Counted from the stretch's first letter, positions 1 through 8,013 are shown. The stretch is 14,344 nucleotides of DNA from JAGLOK01 sp023139005 (GCA_030637745.1 DAOWFX010000057.1:1-14344); one strand, 5' to 3'. Made by a program: numbers and translations. The notes: a model not told the origin generated them from the sequence alone.

Positions 1-876
1 GAAGTAGCCGACGAACTTAATAAAAAAGGATATGAAGTAACCCTTGTTGAGATTATGCCGACGATACTGGGTGCTGCATTTGACAAGGAATTTGCAGATG
101 CGGCAATGGAAAAACTGATTGCAAGAGGCGTAGATGTCCGTGTGAATGTCGGTATCAAAGAAATCCTCGGAGAAGAAAAAGTCCAAGGTATAATGCTCAC
201 CGATGGTACACAGATGGATGCTGATGCTGTTATTTTATCTTTGGGATATCAGCCCAATACTACATTGGCAAAGGATATGGGGTTAGATATCAATGAATAC
301 GGATTTATACAGACGGATCAATACAAAAAAACATCGAATGCAGATATTTTTGCGGCAGGAGATTGTTCTGAAAAGAGAGACTTTGCCACAGGTAAACTGA
401 GCAAGATTATGCTGGCTTCCACGGCTTGTGCAGAAGCGAGAGTTGCAGGATTGAATCTCTTCTCACTATCTACAATCAGTACCTTTAAAGGGACTATTGG
501 CATATATTCTACCAGTATCGGCGATAACGCATATGGTGTGGCTGGACTAACTGAAGATATTGCAGAAAAGGAAGGCTTTGATGTGGCTGTTGCAAGCTTT
601 ACAGGTGTGGATACGCACCCCGGATGCCTCGATCATGCACAAAAGCAGACGGTGAAGCTCATTGCATCTAAGAAGAATGGCGTTATCCTCGGTGGTGAAA
701 CCATGGGTGGCCGCAGCGTGGGAGAACTGACCAATGTACTAGGCTTTATCATACAAAATAATATGACCATCAATAATTTGCTGGTGGCACAGATTGGTAC
801 CCAGCCAATGCTGACGGCATCTCCTGCGGGATATCCTTTGATTAAGGCTGCTGAGATGATTGCAAAGCAAATATAA
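1..876 (+). CDS. FAD/NAD(P)H-dependent pyridine nucleotide-disulfide oxidoreductase (NADH oxidase / CoA-disulfide reductase-like), 5'-truncated by window edge
   Basis: The frame is open from base 1, so the true start lies upstream. The first codons read EVADELNKKGYEVTLVE, the helix and second strand that follow the GxGxxG of the NAD(P)-binding Rossmann fold in this family. Further on is the second FAD-binding motif, ADIFAAGDC (about bases 343-366), where the Asp contacts the flavin ribityl chain. The last ~120 residues match the dimerisation domain, including GGRSVGELTN and a TQPMLTASPAGYP segment near the end. The family is cytosolic and passes electrons from NAD(P)H through FAD to O2, a disulfide or a small redox protein. 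The redox Cys that would separate these activities lies before the window, so the substrate cannot be assigned. The stop is TAA at 874-876, 15 bases before a strong terminator. Confidence 0.88.
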   Translation, partial: EVADELNKKGYEVTLVEIMPTILGAAFDKEFADAAMEKLIARGVDVRVNVGIKEILGEEKVQGIMLTDGTQMDADAVILSLGYQPNTTLAKDMGLDINEYGFIQTDQYKKTSNADIFAAGDCSEKRDFATGKLSKIMLASTACAEARVAGLNLFSLSTISTFKGTIGIYSTSIGDNAYGVAGLTEDIAEKEGFDVAVASFTGVDTHPGCLDHAQKQTVKLIASKKNGVILGGETMGGRSVGELTNVLGFIIQNNMTINNLLVAQIGTQPMLTASPAGYPLIKAAEMIAKQI

Positions 877-890
877 CCTGAGATAGAAAG

Positions 891-922
891 AAAAACTCAC
901 GGGATATCTCGTGAGTTTTTTT
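891..922 (+). terminator. Rho-independent terminator of the oxidoreductase gene
   Basis: AAAAACTCACG (891-901) pairs with CGTGAGTTTTT (910-920) around an 8-base loop and runs into a T tract (915-922). The A tract on the left arm means it could also stop leftward transcription. Confidence 0.9.
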
Positions 923-924
923 GC

Positions 925-1072
925 ATATTGTTATGGTTGAATTGTTTCCATAGTTGGAGATATCATACGTGCCATTTGTGGTGATGGTGATATCTGCTGC
1001 AAAAACGTGCATGGGAAAAAGGGATATCGCAAAACAGATTGCGATAAAAAGAGCCATTACTTTCTTCTTCAT
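925..1072 (-). pseudogene. 5' remnant of a secreted (probably repetitive surface) protein
   Basis: On the minus strand an ATG at 1072-1070, preceded by an AGAGG ribosome binding site about 6 bases upstream, begins a textbook signal peptide: MKKK, a hydrophobic core, then MHVFA|AD as a signal peptidase I site. The mature part starts ADITITTNGTYDISNYGNN and continues STITI, the sort of opening I associate with large beta-helix or cell-wall surface proteins of Clostridia. After about 49 codons the frame runs straight into the oxidoreductase terminator hairpin and then antisense to that gene, until a stop at 842. The rest of the gene is gone. A TTG two codons earlier (1078-1076) is in frame, but its position within the ribosome binding site region makes the ATG better. 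If expressed it would give a short secreted peptide with an antisense tail. Confidence 0.6.
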
Positions 1073-1218
1073 CTTCAACCTCTTTATGTATCTCGGTACG
1101 ACAAGGGCTATGGGTTGTTTTATCTATGTAGTATAGATTCTACACATTTATACTGGTAAAATAAAGCAAACACTATAGTTGACAATAACTAGGTCTGATG
1201 GCATGCCTGTACATTTAT

Positions 1219-1227
1219 TGATATAAT
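1219..1227 (+). promoter_or_regulatory. Extended -10 promoter for the 1279 membrane protein
   Basis: TGATATAAT is a perfect extended -10 (TGnTATAAT). The hexamer 17 bases upstream (TGGCAT) is poor, which extended -10 promoters tolerate. It lies about 50 bases before the ATG at 1279. Confidence 0.55.
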
Positions 1228-1278
1228 ATAAGCATACATAAGAAAATCGGCACATGAGGACAATAAGGAGCGATTAAG

Positions 1279-2691
1279 ATGAAGTTTTTCAAAGGATTGT
1301 TTCTCGTAATTGCAGTATTTTGTATAGTGGTGGTACTGCTTGTATTGCAGACACAGTTTGCACTGCAGAAGACGCTGCTTTCACCTGATTACTTTGACAA
1401 AAAATACAGCGAAAATGAGATGAGTGACGTCGTAGGTGAAATCATCACAGCACAGATCACGAGCCTGCCTGAGAAGATGACGAGTGGACTATCAGAAGAT
1501 GGAGAAGGTGCTGAATCCGATACTGGAGAAGGCATGGCACAGCTGGTATCCTCGTTGGATTTTGAGGGACTCATCGATGTTGATTGGCTACAAGAGCAGA
1601 TAGAGCTGACGGTCAATGGTATGTATAGCTACTTCACCGCAAGCACCGATGAACTGCCCACACTGGATATTGTACCGATGAAAGAGATGCTTCTGGAGGC
1701 GGTAGTGAGTCAAATGAAAGCACACAGTGGCATCGAGGGCGACCTGGATGTAGTTGACCTCATCGTGAATGAATATGACAAAATCACCGGTGGGAGCCCA
1801 GAGGACATCGTGGATGAAGACGCGCTGAAGCAAATCGAGGGCGGAGAAAATAGCGCTGGGTTTGCAAGTGACATACTGGGGCTGATTATCAAAGTCAGCA
1901 AGGATGTAGACAAAAAGCTGGGCGTCTCCGAGCGTATGGAAGCCATCATGATAGAAGTTGTAAAAGAGCAGATGCACTATGACGATATCAATGATGAGCT
2001 GGACATGAATGAATTATTTGATACCATGTTTCCCGATGGGAGCAATCCGTTGGAGGCAGCAAGGTCCATCATTATCGCACTGAAGACAACACTTTTTTAT
2101 GCACTGCTTACGCTACTTCTGCTACTTATACTGATGGTGATCGTAGCAGCATTCCGACCGGCATCGATATTGGGATGGCTCAGTGCACCGCTAATCATCA
2201 GTGGTCTTGTAGTCACAGGATTGAGCGTGCTGGAAATGATATTATTCAAGATCACCAATATTAATATATCATTGCCGGTTGAGACATTAGGGGATAGCGC
2301 AGATAAAGTGATTGACTTTGTGCGCAGCTACATCGATGGCGCGCAGCGGTTTGTGCTGATTCAAGGGCTTGTGCTTCTAGTTGTGGGTATTGTATTTGCA
2401 ATCCTCGCTGCTGTCCTTTCTAAGGTTGCTCGAAAAAGAGCTACAGAAAGAGCGGGAGAAGAGAAACCCAAGCGTGGATGGCTAACGTTGATTCGTGTTT
2501 TCGTAGTATTGGGACTGATGGTTGTCACCTTTATCACGATGCGAAGCTACTACAACAAAATATCCGACGACATACAAGATGCTGTGGAGACATTGCAAAG
2601 CGCGCAGGAACGTTTAGAAGATGGCGCGATCGTGGATGCTGTTACCAAAACGACGGGGATTACGTTTCTAAACTTTGGTGATGGGGAGTAA
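1279..2691 (+). CDS. Five-span membrane protein with a large acidic extracytoplasmic domain, unknown function
   Basis: 470 residues. The start is supported by AAGGAG at 1265-1270, eight bases before ATG. One hydrophobic segment at residues 4-25 (a signal anchor) is followed by about 240 mostly acidic, Met-rich residues. Further segments lie at about 270-292, 296-318, 358-381 and 403-421. After the last span comes a short helical stretch rich in Glu and Gln (about 425-447). This predicts a large domain between spans 1 and 2 outside the cell, a second loop of about 40 residues between spans 3 and 4, and a basic cytoplasmic loop (382-400, ARKRATERAGEEKPKR). I do not recognise a catalytic motif or a named family. 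It appears monocistronic and ends 14 bases from the stop of the convergent phosphatase-like gene. Confidence 0.82.
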   Translation: MKFFKGLFLVIAVFCIVVVLLVLQTQFALQKTLLSPDYFDKKYSENEMSDVVGEIITAQITSLPEKMTSGLSEDGEGAESDTGEGMAQLVSSLDFEGLIDVDWLQEQIELTVNGMYSYFTASTDELPTLDIVPMKEMLLEAVVSQMKAHSGIEGDLDVVDLIVNEYDKITGGSPEDIVDEDALKQIEGGENSAGFASDILGLIIKVSKDVDKKLGVSERMEAIMIEVVKEQMHYDDINDELDMNELFDTMFPDGSNPLEAARSIIIALKTTLFYALLTLLLLLILMVIVAAFRPASILGWLSAPLIISGLVVTGLSVLEMILFKITNINISLPVETLGDSADKVIDFVRSYIDGAQRFVLIQGLVLLVVGIVFAILAAVLSKVARKRATERAGEEKPKRGWLTLIRVFVVLGLMVVTFITMRSYYNKISDDIQDAVETLQSAQERLEDGAIVDAVTKTTGITFLNFGDGE

Positions 2692-2705
2692 GATATATCA
2701 ATAGG

Positions 2706-3830
2706 TCAGCAGCTAATCACAATCAGTGGGATGCGCATTTCATCGGTTGTAAGGCCTGCATGGGATGCCTTGAAGTCTTCTATATTGCCATGGTTGTCCT
2801 TGTTCCACAATGAAATATCCGATACTGCAATCGCAACAAAGTCTCCGATAAAATCATCGGTTTTCTTGTGGGGCGTTCCGTCACCCAACAAGCGGCTATC
2901 AATAAATTCATCATGGGTCATAAGCAGGAACTTGTCACCCAGCGCATGATTGAAACGTTCTGCGAAGACGCTCTTGTACTCGTCTTTGACAGTAAAGCTA
3001 CAGCACCTTGACTCGATAGTAACAGGAAGTGCGAGGCATTCATTGATTTGAGGATAGGTGTCTATGCTCACTCTTTTGACATCCACAAGTCCATGGTCTG
3101 CAGTGATGATAAGAAGTGTATCCTTGAGTGTATCTGCTAATTGCTGCAATTGATCATCAAAGCTTTCAAGCATTGTTGTGATACACGCTGCTGTTGTTCC
3201 AAATTCGTGCATATCATGGTCTGGTTGGAAGTGATATGCATATATGAATGTTTTGCTGTCCTCGTTGCATAGCGTTTTTATTTGCGCGCATACTTCATCA
3301 CACGTATGGGCGCGATAGCTAGAAAATGGAGAGACCATGCACGTTCTTACATTTTGATGGGTTGCTTTGCTGATTTGCGTGCATATATTTTCAGAGCCTA
3401 AATATTTGTGGGGGATATGCTCTTTTGCTGCAGGCTCATCTTCTTCCATGTTTGAAATATTCCCAGTGAACATATCAATGCATTGATCCACTTCTTTAAA
3501 ATAACATGACCATCCAATCCAACCATGCTCATTGGGTGTTTGCCCTGTTATGATGGATGTGATTGCAGATACGGTTGTGCTGGGATAGACGCTGGATATA
3601 TCAGCGGTCATATGCTTTCTTAGAAAGCTATTCTTCGGTAGATGTCTTTGTAGGGTGCTTGTGCCCAGTCCGTCAAAAACCAACAATACAACATTTTTAT
3701 AGTTGTGCTGTAGCGCATTATCAAGCAAGGGCAATGATGCATGATGCATTTTTGCGCCATAGTGTTTTAGTATGGAATTGGATACCGATACGATGCTGTT
3801 GTCGTAGTCTGGGTGGATGATTTTTGTCAT
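2706..3830 (-). CDS. Alkaline phosphatase superfamily protein (type I phosphodiesterase/nucleotide pyrophosphatase-like)
   Basis: 374 residues, full length for the small cytosolic members of this superfamily; no signal peptide. The two-metal site can be followed through the sequence. D53 lies in VFDGLG. T85/T86 in VYPSTT follow, one of them the expected nucleophile. D204 and H208 lie in QPDHDMHEFG, D245-H246 in TADHG, and H357 in ASHAGLT. These are the ligand positions of PF01663-type enzymes, so phosphate-ester or phosphodiester hydrolysis, or phosphoryl transfer, is likely; the substrate is not predictable. An AGAGG ribosome binding site stands just before ATG 3830. It lies 42 bases behind the Cys-rich gene and is probably cotranscribed with it. 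Confidence 0.86.
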   Translation of the reverse strand: MTKIIHPDYDNSIVSVSNSILKHYGAKMHHASLPLLDNALQHNYKNVVLLVFDGLGTSTLQRHLPKNSFLRKHMTADISSVYPSTTVSAITSIITGQTPNEHGWIGWSCYFKEVDQCIDMFTGNISNMEEDEPAAKEHIPHKYLGSENICTQISKATHQNVRTCMVSPFSSYRAHTCDEVCAQIKTLCNEDSKTFIYAYHFQPDHDMHEFGTTAACITTMLESFDDQLQQLADTLKDTLLIITADHGLVDVKRVSIDTYPQINECLALPVTIESRCCSFTVKDEYKSVFAERFNHALGDKFLLMTHDEFIDSRLLGDGTPHKKTDDFIGDFVAIAVSDISLWNKDNHGNIEDFKASHAGLTTDEMRIPLIVISC

Positions 3831-3872
3831 GTGTCCTCTTTGTAACAGTTATTCTTCTTACTTATTCATAGG

Positions 3873-4172
3873 TTATTTGCGCTTTTTGTCCTGCTCCTGA
3901 ACGTATTCCCAATACGCTGAGGGTGTTTTCTCTTTCTCGACAACTTCTAATTCTCCAATCTGTGCAATGGCCTTGATCTTATCGTTCACAAACTGTTGAA
4001 GGCAATTTGGTATATGATCCTTATAGTATCTATGAACTGCAACACATTTCTGGCAATCCCCATGCCATTCGCATTGTGTCTTTGGACAGGTGCAGTGTAG
4101 ATTGTTTTCATCTTCTAATATTTCTCGTATGTTTTTTACAGTTACTTCATAAAATTCTTCCTTGCTTTTCAT
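3873..4172 (-). CDS. Small Cys-rich (probable metal-binding) protein
   Basis: 99 residues from the preferred start. Two ATGs are in frame, at 4178 and 4172. AAGGAG ends one base before the first and seven bases before the second, so the second (MKSKEEF) is the likely start. Numbered from it, the Cys pattern is C27-x-C29-x4-C34-x5-C40-x2-C43 with H47 and C57, in the segment HCTCPKTQCEWHGDC and the residues after it. The spacing suggests a zinc or iron-sulfur knot and resembles a class of short clostridial proteins of unknown function (DUF6485-like, from memory). The C-terminal 35 residues are charged and helical. It is the first gene of a leftward unit with the phosphatase-like gene. Confidence 0.72.
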   Translation of the reverse strand: MKSKEEFYEVTVKNIREILEDENNLHCTCPKTQCEWHGDCQKCVAVHRYYKDHIPNCLQQFVNDKIKAIAQIGELEVVEKEKTPSAYWEYVQEQDKKRK

Positions 4173-4230
4173 TGTCATACTCCTTGCATATCGTCAGTTT
4201 ATCCATATGTATCTACAAATATTGTACCTA

Positions 4231-4259
4231 ATATTACCACTTATGGGTCTTTGCATCAA
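4231..4259 (-). promoter_or_regulatory. Candidate promoter for the Cys-rich/phosphatase unit
   Basis: On the minus strand TTGATG (4259-4254), a 17-base spacer, and TAATAT (4236-4231). Each hexamer matches consensus at four of six positions; the spacing is ideal. It lies about 60 bases before the start codon. Confidence 0.4.
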
Positions 4260-4359
4260 GTTCTGAAAATGAAATATAAATTGTTATAGAAAATTGAGGC
4301 GAATATTATTTGTGTCAATTCATAGATAAAATATTCACTTCTATATCACCAATCAAATG

Positions 4360-4368
4360 TGCTACAAT
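4360..4368 (+). promoter_or_regulatory. Extended -10 promoter for the sigma factor operon
   Basis: TGCTACAAT is an extended -10 with one mismatch in the hexamer; no good -35 lies 16-18 bases upstream. It is about 80 bases before the sigma factor ATG. The 4179-4447 intergenic region holds this and the divergent candidate at 4231-4259, with nothing else recognised. Confidence 0.4.
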
Positions 4369-4447
4369 AATTTTACATGTAAAAAATCACCACCTAATGA
4401 AACATTTTGTATGCGGTGCTTGTTATATAGATGAAAGGAGTGTGTAA

Positions 4448-4957
4448 ATGACTGATCAGCATGATAACACCCATATCAACCAATGGATGCTTGACTATGG
4501 CAAGCTTGTATACTCGGTCGCATTCAAAATACTCAAAAACCCACAAGACACCGAAGACGTTTTTCAAAATACGTTTATCAAGGCACACTTTAGGTGTAGA
4601 AAGCTTCAAGACCACAAAAACATCAAGGCATGGCTGTGCAGGGTGGCAACCAATGAAGCACTCAACAAGCTATCATCCTCGTGGAAAAAGAAGGTGACGC
4701 TGTGCACGGTGCCGATGGAGATTGCGTCCACACAGGCAGAAGGCGACACCATATTGGAACTTGTCAAAAAGCTACCCGTAAACTATCGAAAGTGCATATG
4801 GCTGTACTACTATGTGGGCTATAAATCACAGGAAATCGCTGAGATGACAGGAGTATCGCATGCGACCATCAGGACACGACTGAAAAGAGCCAGAAACATA
4901 TTGAAAATGGATATTCAAGACAATGAATGGAGTGAGAAACATGAATATCAACGATGA
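4448..4957 (+). CDS. ECF-subfamily RNA polymerase sigma-70 factor
   Basis: 169 residues, the usual size of an ECF sigma factor. GAAAGGAG stands a few bases before ATG. Region 2 covers roughly residues 12-78, with the DTEDVFQNTFIKAH segment of helix 2.2 and AWLCRVATNEALNKL of region 2.4. Region 4 covers about 102-152: LPVNYRKCIWLYYYVGYKSQ and then the helix-turn-helix EIAEMTGVSHATIRTRLKRAR that reads the -35 element. It should direct RNA polymerase to a small set of promoters in response to an envelope signal. Its last 17 bases overlap the start of the next gene, which implies translational coupling and matched amounts of the two proteins. Confidence 0.93.
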   Translation: MTDQHDNTHINQWMLDYGKLVYSVAFKILKNPQDTEDVFQNTFIKAHFRCRKLQDHKNIKAWLCRVATNEALNKLSSSWKKKVTLCTVPMEIASTQAEGDTILELVKKLPVNYRKCIWLYYYVGYKSQEIAEMTGVSHATIRTRLKRARNILKMDIQDNEWSEKHEYQR

Positions 4958-6326
4958 TAAATTACATGAATTAATGAGCAAAACAAAAATACGACTGAGG
5001 AAAAAGAAACGTACTCGAGGCATTGTCTGTGCATCGATCATGGGTGCGTGCACCATTGCACTTGCAGTGGTTGCCTTTAACGTATTCGTTGCAAATAAGG
5101 TTGTTCTCGACAGGACGATTGAGGATACCAACAATGTTGCCTCGCAGAATTCACCAACTGCAACTCAGCAATATACGCCGACACCTCTGCCTGATGGCAC
5201 GACATTTGATCCGAATGGAGGGCCGACGCCTGTCGTTATCCAAAGCTTTGTTTGGGAAGAATGGTCGGAAACAAAAGATGTTGATGGTGTTGAAATTACA
5301 GTAAATATTGGTATAAATACTATACAGCCACCTCCTAGTACTTCTGTATTTTCATATGAAATCGAACTGGAAACTCTCGATATAGACTTCTCAGGAAAAG
5401 CAATTGATTATTTTCTAGGCGACAATTATAATAACGCAGAAGATAATCTCAAGTTTCATAATGTTGAATATGAAGGAAATGTTATTTTAGAAACATTAGA
5501 AGTGAAACGTATGTCCGAAAATCAACTACTATTCGTTAGTCTTATGAATAGATTTGACGCAGATTGGAATTCTTTAATCTACCGTCGAGGGAGTCCTGAT
5601 AGACATTATATTGAAGCAGAACGAATATATGATAATGATACTGGGTATTCCGAAAAAGAAATGGGAAAAATATCAGCAGCAGCCTCTATCGCATATGAAA
5701 CAGTGGGATATTTTACAGATGACATGGAATGTGATTTTACACTTAGTGGATATTTTTATAACGGTGGCTTGGAAGCGAACAATGTACTTGATCATATAGA
5801 TTATGATAATTCAGAAAAATGCTATATATTCTATTTCACAAAAAAATATAATGGACTATATGCTACTTTTGACAAATCACCTCTGCCATACCAAAATATT
5901 AAAGAGGTTAGTGTACCCGATAGTTTTCCAACTCGGTGGGACAATGAATATATACAAGTAGTGATTGATGAACTGGGCTTAGCAGAGTTTTGTTGGCACA
6001 ATATATCAAAAACTATTGAATCCACAAACAATAATCTCAGAATAATAAGCATTGAGGAAGCTTTGAAAATTGTAAAAGATAAATCTTTTAGAAATGCTTT
6101 TAATCTAAGTAGAGGTAGTAAAACAGAAATCAATTTATCAGAAATTCGCTTTGAAATGGTTAGAATAAAAACAGAAGATGGAAGGCATATGATGGTTCCC
6201 GCATACACTATTAAAGGAACGCAAACTTCAATTGAGTCTTCAGGAGAAACAATTATACATAGCCAACAAAAAGACAACGCAAACATCCTCATCATCAACG
6301 CCCTCGACGGCAGCATCATAGACTAA
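4941..6326 (+). CDS. Single-span membrane protein, probable anti-sigma/regulatory partner of the ECF sigma factor
   Basis: 461 residues. I take ATG 4941 because GGAG at 4929-4932 lies at a proper distance; the in-frame ATG at 4923 has no ribosome binding site. The layout is anti-sigma-like: about 27 basic cytoplasmic residues (KIRLRKKKRTR), one span at ~28-52, a Pro/Thr-rich linker (~70-98), then a large outside domain. No HxxxCxxC zinc motif is present, so if it binds the sigma factor it does so through a very short tail. The last ~80 residues (SIEEALKIVKD near the start, VPAYTIKG and INALDGSIID at the end) resemble the PepSY/YycI-like ending of clostridial envelope proteins (DUF6034-like, from memory). 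The middle, about 5300-6250, is much more AT-rich than both ends. Confidence 0.8.
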   Translation: MNINDDKLHELMSKTKIRLRKKKRTRGIVCASIMGACTIALAVVAFNVFVANKVVLDRTIEDTNNVASQNSPTATQQYTPTPLPDGTTFDPNGGPTPVVIQSFVWEEWSETKDVDGVEITVNIGINTIQPPPSTSVFSYEIELETLDIDFSGKAIDYFLGDNYNNAEDNLKFHNVEYEGNVILETLEVKRMSENQLLFVSLMNRFDADWNSLIYRRGSPDRHYIEAERIYDNDTGYSEKEMGKISAAASIAYETVGYFTDDMECDFTLSGYFYNGGLEANNVLDHIDYDNSEKCYIFYFTKKYNGLYATFDKSPLPYQNIKEVSVPDSFPTRWDNEYIQVVIDELGLAEFCWHNISKTIESTNNNLRIISIEEALKIVKDKSFRNAFNLSRGSKTEINLSEIRFEMVRIKTEDGRHMMVPAYTIKGTQTSIESSGETIIHSQQKDNANILIINALDGSIID

Positions 6327-6365
6327 GATGTAGATAATCCATAAAACAGAATCGGTAAGCGCAAT

Positions 6366-6401
6366 AAAGGAGTGTATCCAACAGGGTATGCTCCTTTTTT
6401 T
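6366..6401 (+). terminator. Rho-independent terminator of the sigma factor operon
   Basis: Left arm 6366-6379 (AAAGGAGTGTATCC) pairs with 6384-6397 (GGGTATGCTCCTTT), with three wobble pairs and an AACA loop, and ends in T7 (6395-6401). Confidence 0.9.
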
Positions 6402-6465
6402 GTGGGATAATAAATAAGGCATATACGAGGATTTCATAGTATTTATAGGGTTTGTGGCAGATGTC

Positions 6466-6494
6466 TTGACAAATGAGGAAACAGATGATATCTT
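6466..6494 (+). promoter_or_regulatory. Sigma-A promoter of the TetR operon
   Basis: TTGACA at 6466-6471 is a perfect -35. After 17 bases comes TATCTT (6489-6494, four of six), preceded by TG at 6486-6487 as an extended -10. The predicted transcription start is about 6501, inside the palindrome described next. Confidence 0.8.
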
Positions 6495-6509
6495 ATTACC
6501 ACTGGTAAT
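6495..6509. promoter_or_regulatory. Perfect 15-bp palindrome, probable TetR-family operator
   Basis: ATTACCA-C-TGGTAAT is a perfect inverted repeat directly abutting the -10 and covering the predicted transcription start. Size and position fit autoregulation by the TetR protein encoded at 7405-8013. A bound dimer here would block open-complex formation. Confidence 0.7.
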
Positions 6510-6526
6510 GAAAGAGGGGTTTATAC

Positions 6527-7405
6527 ATGTTTAAACAATTGAATTCAAAAGTGATTATAAAATGTTTTATTGCAGCAGTTTTGATGTTGCTGACGGGAAT
6601 GGTTATACAGATTGCTAACGGGCTGTTGATATTTAAAAAAGAACCGCCTGAGTTGAGTTTTATCATGAGCGTTACCGTAGCGTATATCGTTATGGGATTT
6701 TTATACTCTTTGGCATTTTATATATTTCGAAATAAGATTCCGGGGAAAACACCGCTTCAAAAAGGTATCGTACATAGTTTGTTTGTCTTGTTCATTGTTT
6801 TGTTTCCCGGTGTGTTGGGAATGGTAGCATTTGATCATGAAGGATTATACAATCTTTTTACACCCTATAAAATTGAAACATACATCATGTACTTTATTGA
6901 CATAGTCAATTTCCTAATCAATGGGGTTATACTATCGATACTTTTTAAAAAAGATATTGTAATCACAGAAATGATTGCTCCACCAAGGAAAAAAGCTGTT
7001 GTTTCTGGAGTGATCGGATTTTTTCTGTTTCCAGCCCTCATGTTTACTTTTCATGTATTGTTTGAACAGCTTCAACTGTTTGACTATAGTATTCCCAATG
7101 GTGCAGAGACTTGGTACTATATTGGCTTGATGGCTCCCTTGTCACTTGCCGGCGCATTGCTGCCGCTGTTTTATTACTATATAAAAGATATGTTTGATGG
7201 TAGTTGGCTCAAAAAATCAGTTTGTTTTGCTATTGTATTTTTTGCTCTCTATTGGATAATCGTTATGTCGTTTATACTCATTTTTGGATACTCGATTCAG
7301 CTTGTGTTGTTCTATCTGCTTATCTCTATTCCCTCGCTGCTGTTGTGCAATATAATCACTGGGTTTATCTATAGAGATAAAGAAAAGATAGGGGAGATCG
7401 ACTGA
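6527..7405 (+). CDS. Eight-span integral membrane protein, unknown function, first gene of the TetR operon
   Basis: 292 residues, ATG preceded by AAAGAGGGG at 6511-6519. Hydrophobic segments lie at about 10-34, 44-67, 80-101, 118-141, 156-180, 197-219, 230-254 and 257-281, leaving little soluble mass. Charged residues are concentrated in short loops, for example FRNKIPGKTPLQKG and APPRKKA, both probably cytoplasmic. There are too few His residues for a haem-bearing ferric-reductase-like protein, and I see no ATP-binding motif. Its stop overlaps the start of the TetR gene (TGATG), so the two are translationally coupled. Genes in this position are often what the TetR protein controls, typically export of or defence against a small molecule. 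That is inference from context, not from the protein itself. Confidence 0.82.
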   Translation: MFKQLNSKVIIKCFIAAVLMLLTGMVIQIANGLLIFKKEPPELSFIMSVTVAYIVMGFLYSLAFYIFRNKIPGKTPLQKGIVHSLFVLFIVLFPGVLGMVAFDHEGLYNLFTPYKIETYIMYFIDIVNFLINGVILSILFKKDIVITEMIAPPRKKAVVSGVIGFFLFPALMFTFHVLFEQLQLFDYSIPNGAETWYYIGLMAPLSLAGALLPLFYYYIKDMFDGSWLKKSVCFAIVFFALYWIIVMSFILIFGYSIQLVLFYLLISIPSLLLCNIITGFIYRDKEKIGEID

Positions 7406-8013
7406 TGACAAAAGATAGTCGCGATAGCTATAAAAGAAAACTCATAGAGATTACGTGTGCCATGATTGATGAAAACAATGGCTACACGAACACCAATATG
7501 AGAACGGTAGCAAAAATTGCCGGATGCGCGCATACAAATATCTATAATTACTATAGCAACTATGTGGAACTACTATACGCCGCGATGAAGAGAAGCTTTG
7601 AAAAAGTCGTCCTTTTCACGCAAGAGCGTGTGGGTGCACGTGCTGCATCGGTGGACCACTTCCCCGATTTCATTGATGCACAAATAGAGTTTAGCATACA
7701 ACATCAGGGTTTATATCGGTTTATATGGTTGGAAGATCTCCCGGGTGCAATACCGGATGAGGTCAAAGAATTTGCAATGGAATTGAAAAATCGGTTTGCA
7801 CTACTGGTATACAAATGCGCTGAAGGAAAGTTGACATCAGAAGAGGCGGCGGAGATATCCTATATATTGCACAGCTACCTGCATGGAGAGATATGCAAAA
7901 TGATCAGCGCACGAGATGTTGAAGTGCCCATCAGCCAAGGCAAGGAAAAAATCAAGCAGAATGTGATGAAGCTAATGCAAATTATGTTTGAAAATGCAAA
8001 ATTGTTTTTGTGA
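7405..8013 (+). CDS. TetR/AcrR-family transcriptional regulator
   Basis: 202 residues, the family norm. The start overlaps the previous stop by one base, and GGGGAG (7391-7396) is a well-placed ribosome binding site. The N-terminal ~60 residues form the TetR DNA-binding domain. Its helix-turn-helix reads MRTVAKIAGCAHTNIYNYYS, followed by NYVELLYAAM, the family's usual bridge into helix 4. The remainder is the helical ligand-binding and dimerisation domain, whose sequence does not reveal the ligand. It probably represses its own operon through the palindrome at 6495-6509. Confidence 0.92.
   Translation: MTKDSRDSYKRKLIEITCAMIDENNGYTNTNMRTVAKIAGCAHTNIYNYYSNYVELLYAAMKRSFEKVVLFTQERVGARAASVDHFPDFIDAQIEFSIQHQGLYRFIWLEDLPGAIPDEVKEFAMELKNRFALLVYKCAEGKLTSEEAAEISYILHSYLHGEICKMISARDVEVPISQGKEKIKQNVMKLMQIMFENAKLFL

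Noticed and set aside
1179..1227. TTGACA at 1179-1184 with TATAAT at 1222-1227 as one promoter
   Set aside because: The spacer would be 37 bases, far outside the 16-18 range; only the extended -10 is kept.
5831..6319. 162-codon minus-strand frame opposite the sigma-linked membrane protein
   Set aside because: It is a shadow of the plus-strand gene; there is no ribosome binding site, and the plus frame carries the convincing protein features.
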